Source: Alphaproteobacteria bacterium
GTDB lineage: Bacteria; Pseudomonadota; Alphaproteobacteria; RF32; CAG-239
Assembly (NCBI GenBank): GCA_017546885.1
Contig: JAFYRQ010000002.1
Span: 1 to 6,923, forward strand
Length of the DNA stretch: 6,923 bases
Reading direction: 5' to 3'
Position 1 is the stretch's first letter, and the number at the start of each line of letters is the position of its first letter. This document shows positions 4,864 through 6,923 of this stretch, piece after piece. The translations under genes and the position numbers were made by a program. The notes below the pieces were generated by a model. It searched no databases. It had not been told where the DNA came from and worked only from the letters and a program-made list of their open reading frames with translations.

Positions 4864-5602
4864 ATATAATCGCATACGAGTTTTATCTGCTTGCGTAACC
4901 GGACCTTCTCACAAAGTCCGCAATATTCCTTGTCAGGATTATTGCCGTTATGCCACCAAAGGCGATAACTTCGTTGCGATTCTTTCTGATGGTGCAGGTT
5001 CTGCCAAATACGGACGCATAGGAGCAAAAATATTATGCGATACAATTATAGATTTACTGCCTAATGTACCTTTTAAGGATATAAAAACATCCATTATAAA
5101 TTCTATCGAAATTGCCAGAGAAAAATTATTTTTCCACCGATTGAATTCAAAAAACAACACCAGAGGAATTATGTCTTTTGCCGCTACGGTTGTCGGTGTC
5201 GTATATCACAAAAATCAAGGCATATTTTTCCATATCGGCGATGGTGCCGCTCTGGCTTTTACCGGAAATGATTTTACCAAATATGTAACATCAAAACCCG
5301 AAAACGGCATTTTTTCTTGCGAAACATATTTCTATACAATGGATGATTGGAGAGAATGTATTCGTTTTACAAATTTCGAAAAAGCTCATACCATTATGAT
5401 GATGAGTGACGGAGTTACCGGTTTTTCGTTTACTCCCGATTTTAACGGAATAGAATCCCGTTTTTTGATGCCGATTGACCGATTCTTAACCAAAGAACCT
5501 TGCAAGACCAAAGCTGCACGAGCATTAAAAAACACCTTGAGCACACCGCAAGCTCAAAAAATTAATCACGATGACAAAACATTTCTGTGGGCAAAGCTAT
5601 GA
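4856..5602 (+). CDS. PP2C/PPM-type Ser/Thr protein phosphatase (YegK/PphC-like)
   Basis: This 248-residue metal-dependent phosphatase is probably cytoplasmic. PPM motifs appear in order: GPSHKVRNIPCQD (16-28) with the conserved QD; LSDGAGSA (43-50) with metal Asp D45; SFAATVVG (107-114); HIGDGAA (126-132); MSDGVTGF (183-190) with metal Asp D185; and HDDKT (238-242) with the final metal Asp. All main Mg/Mn ligands are present, so activity is expected. The lengths and SDGAG/DGVTGF forms fit the compact PP2C group found with TerY/YegL proteins; E. coli YegK (PphC) is the characterised example. The ATG at 4856 overlaps the vWA stop by eight bases and begins the protein at the usual PPM N-terminal strand. 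An earlier in-frame start at 4790 would add 22 atypical residues inside the vWA gene. It likely opposes the downstream kinase. Confidence 0.9.
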   Translation: MNKYNRIRVLSACVTGPSHKVRNIPCQDYCRYATKGDNFVAILSDGAGSAKYGRIGAKILCDTIIDLLPNVPFKDIKTSIINSIEIAREKLFFHRLNSKNNTRGIMSFAATVVGVVYHKNQGIFFHIGDGAALAFTGNDFTKYVTSKPENGIFSCETYFYTMDDWRECIRFTNFEKAHTIMMMSDGVTGFSFTPDFNGIESRFLMPIDRFLTKEPCKTKAARALKNTLSTPQAQKINHDDKTFLWAKL

Positions 5603-6923
5603 TGTCAGAATTTTTAAAATCTTATAGTGCTGTTTTCGGTGACGGTTCATGCAAAACCATCACTTTGGGAGCAACTATAAACAGAGGAGGAGCTGCCGGA
5701 AAAATCGTTGAAGTAAAAGAACATCCGGAGCTTGTTGCTAAAATTTTTCACGACTTGTCTAAAAGCAGTACAAACCGTGAAAAATTACAGGCAATGTTGC
5801 TAAATCGCCCGTCATTTTCTCCTGCATTGAAAAACGGCAAAGAATTTAAAATGAAAGGCGGAGAAAAATATATACAAATTGCTTGGCCTGATGCCTTACT
5901 CGAAAACGAAGAAGGATATTGTGTCGGTTACCTTATGCCTCGAATTGATCTTAGTTTATCGGCCTCACTCGACCATTTTATGCAAAGAGCAACTCGTCAA
6001 AAACTCGGTCTTTCCGAAAACTATGAATATCGTATCAGAATTGCCTGTAATTTAAGCTCCATGGTTGCGGCACTCCACGAAAAAGGACATTATATCGTCG
6101 ATTTAAAACCGTCTAACGTATATGTGTATAAAGAAAGCATGCTTATCTCTATGTTAGACAGCGACGGATTTTCAATAAAGGGAGAAAAAAATCGTTATCC
6201 TGCCGAACTTGTCAGTGAAGAATATATCTATCCGGAAGGAATGTCGCAAAGATGTGACGAAATGGGAGAAGAACAAGATAAATTTGCGTTAGCCGTTATT
6301 ATATTCAAATTATTGAACAACGGTATTCACCCGTTTTCAGGCACTCCGAGAAAACAAAAAGATGTTAACTTTACTATTCAAGAGCGTATAACTCATTATC
6401 ACTATGCTTATGGTTCATGGGGGGACAGTTATCAAAATCCGCATCCGTATTCTATTCATGATTCTTTCACTGCCGAAACATTAGAATTATTTGACCGAGC
6501 ATTTGTTAAGGGGTTAAACAGACCGACAGCTCAAGAATGGGAAAAACACTTAAGAAAACTTCTTTCTAATGTACGTCGATGCAAAAAAAATCCTAATCAC
6601 GTATATTTTACCTCAAAAGGATGCGGTCTGTGCTTAATGGAAAACAAAATAAAAGACAAACTTTCTGCCGTAAAAAAAGAACATCAAAAACCGCAAACAA
6701 TTCGAGGAGTTGCTATTGACGAGCTCTCGCAAGAAAATGTTGAAAAAAATAAAATAGAACAACAGAAGAAAATAAAAAAATATAACAAAATCGCTGCACC
6801 GTCTTTGTTATTGTATATGCTGTTGTGGGGCTTTATGTATCATATCTTAAAACCGATAAGCGATAAAATATCAAATATCGGTATAGGAATACAAATGATA
6901 CTGGTTATATTATTAACCGCGAC
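5599..6923 (+). CDS. Atypical Ser/Thr kinase with zinc ribbon and C-terminal membrane segments (YegI-like, partial)
   Basis: The open frame runs 441 codons from ATG to the right edge without a stop. The N-lobe has the Gly-rich loop NRGGAAGKIVEVK (28-40) and VAKIF with the ATP-binding Lys K48. The catalytic loop is HYIVDLKPSN (164-173, D168, K170, N173), with IVD in place of HRD. The metal loop is LDSDGF (186-191) instead of DFG, and YIYPE (209-213) takes the APE position. D227 starts helix F, and NGIHPFSG follows. These variants and REKLQAML and IAWPDALL are typical of kinases in vWA/PP2C triads, such as E. coli YegI. A zinc ribbon C328, H334, C342, C345 follows, then a Lys/Glu-rich linker (about 350-395). 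Two hydrophobic segments (about 399-417 and 426-441) would anchor the protein in the membrane with the kinase in the cytoplasm. ATG overlaps the phosphatase TGA by four bases (ATGA); a second ATG follows at once. Confidence 0.9.
   Translation, partial: MMSEFLKSYSAVFGDGSCKTITLGATINRGGAAGKIVEVKEHPELVAKIFHDLSKSSTNREKLQAMLLNRPSFSPALKNGKEFKMKGGEKYIQIAWPDALLENEEGYCVGYLMPRIDLSLSASLDHFMQRATRQKLGLSENYEYRIRIACNLSSMVAALHEKGHYIVDLKPSNVYVYKESMLISMLDSDGFSIKGEKNRYPAELVSEEYIYPEGMSQRCDEMGEEQDKFALAVIIFKLLNNGIHPFSGTPRKQKDVNFTIQERITHYHYAYGSWGDSYQNPHPYSIHDSFTAETLELFDRAFVKGLNRPTAQEWEKHLRKLLSNVRRCKKNPNHVYFTSKGCGLCLMENKIKDKLSAVKKEHQKPQTIRGVAIDELSQENVEKNKIEQQKKIKKYNKIAAPSLLLYMLLWGFMYHILKPISDKISNIGIGIQMILVILLTA

Noticed and set aside
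4674..5045. Minus-strand open frame across the vWA-phosphatase junction
   Set aside because: It is antisense to two well-supported genes and its translation shows no family features.
4180..6923. Full tellurite-resistance operon
   Set aside because: Only the vWA, phosphatase and kinase parts are seen; there is no TerC, TerD, TerZ or TerB gene in the window, so tellurite resistance is not claimed.
1..6923. CRISPR array, insertion sequence or transposon ends
   Set aside because: No spaced direct repeats, transposase motif or terminal inverted repeats were found on either strand.

Overview
The window is AT-rich bacterial DNA using the standard code: TAA and TGA both act as stops and Trp is TGG. 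Several families point to an alphaproteobacterium: a two-repeat bacterial SH3 lipoprotein, a tiny lipoprotein with an LptM-like mature end, and a periplasmic TlpA-type thioredoxin. A DotB/PilT-like ATPase whose Walker B resembles the Dot/IncI type would fit an uncultured, low-GC, host-associated alphaproteobacterium. The lineage is an inference from gene content, not proven.

Layout. Bases 2-124 are the 3' end of an unrecognised gene closed by a hairpin. A tRNA-Arg(CCU) follows with its own promoter. Next are two minus-strand genes: an M20-family metallopeptidase (745-1842) and, downstream of it, a small polytopic membrane protein (282-683) with a well-matched private promoter. From 1926, two plus-strand genes form a short operon: the SH3 lipoprotein and the ATPase. 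The ATPase meets a minus-strand TlpA-like thioredoxin tail to tail, with the two stop codons sharing one TTAA. The thioredoxin is divergent from the last cluster across a 98-bp promoter region that carries a perfect 12-bp palindrome.

The last cluster (4035 to the window end) is the main point of interest. A 44-residue lipoprotein is followed by three tightly coupled genes: a vWA (MIDAS) protein, a PP2C/PPM phosphatase, and an atypical Ser/Thr kinase with a zinc-ribbon tail and C-terminal membrane segments. It is cut by the window edge. This is the TerY-P type triad (vWA, phosphatase, kinase), related to E. coli YegL/YegK(PphC)/YegI. From memory, such triads have been linked to tellurite/stress-response loci and predicted as antiphage modules. 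The 8-nt and 4-nt overlaps indicate translational coupling and so a joint function. The likely logic is that kinase and phosphatase oppose each other on shared targets and the vWA protein is a metal-dependent adaptor.

The triad itself is a recognised architecture. What may be new is its setting: the lipoprotein gene leads the operon, and that gene and the divergent tlpA look like remnants of an alphaproteobacterial tlpA-argH-lipoprotein-lysA neighbourhood into which the triad appears to have been placed.
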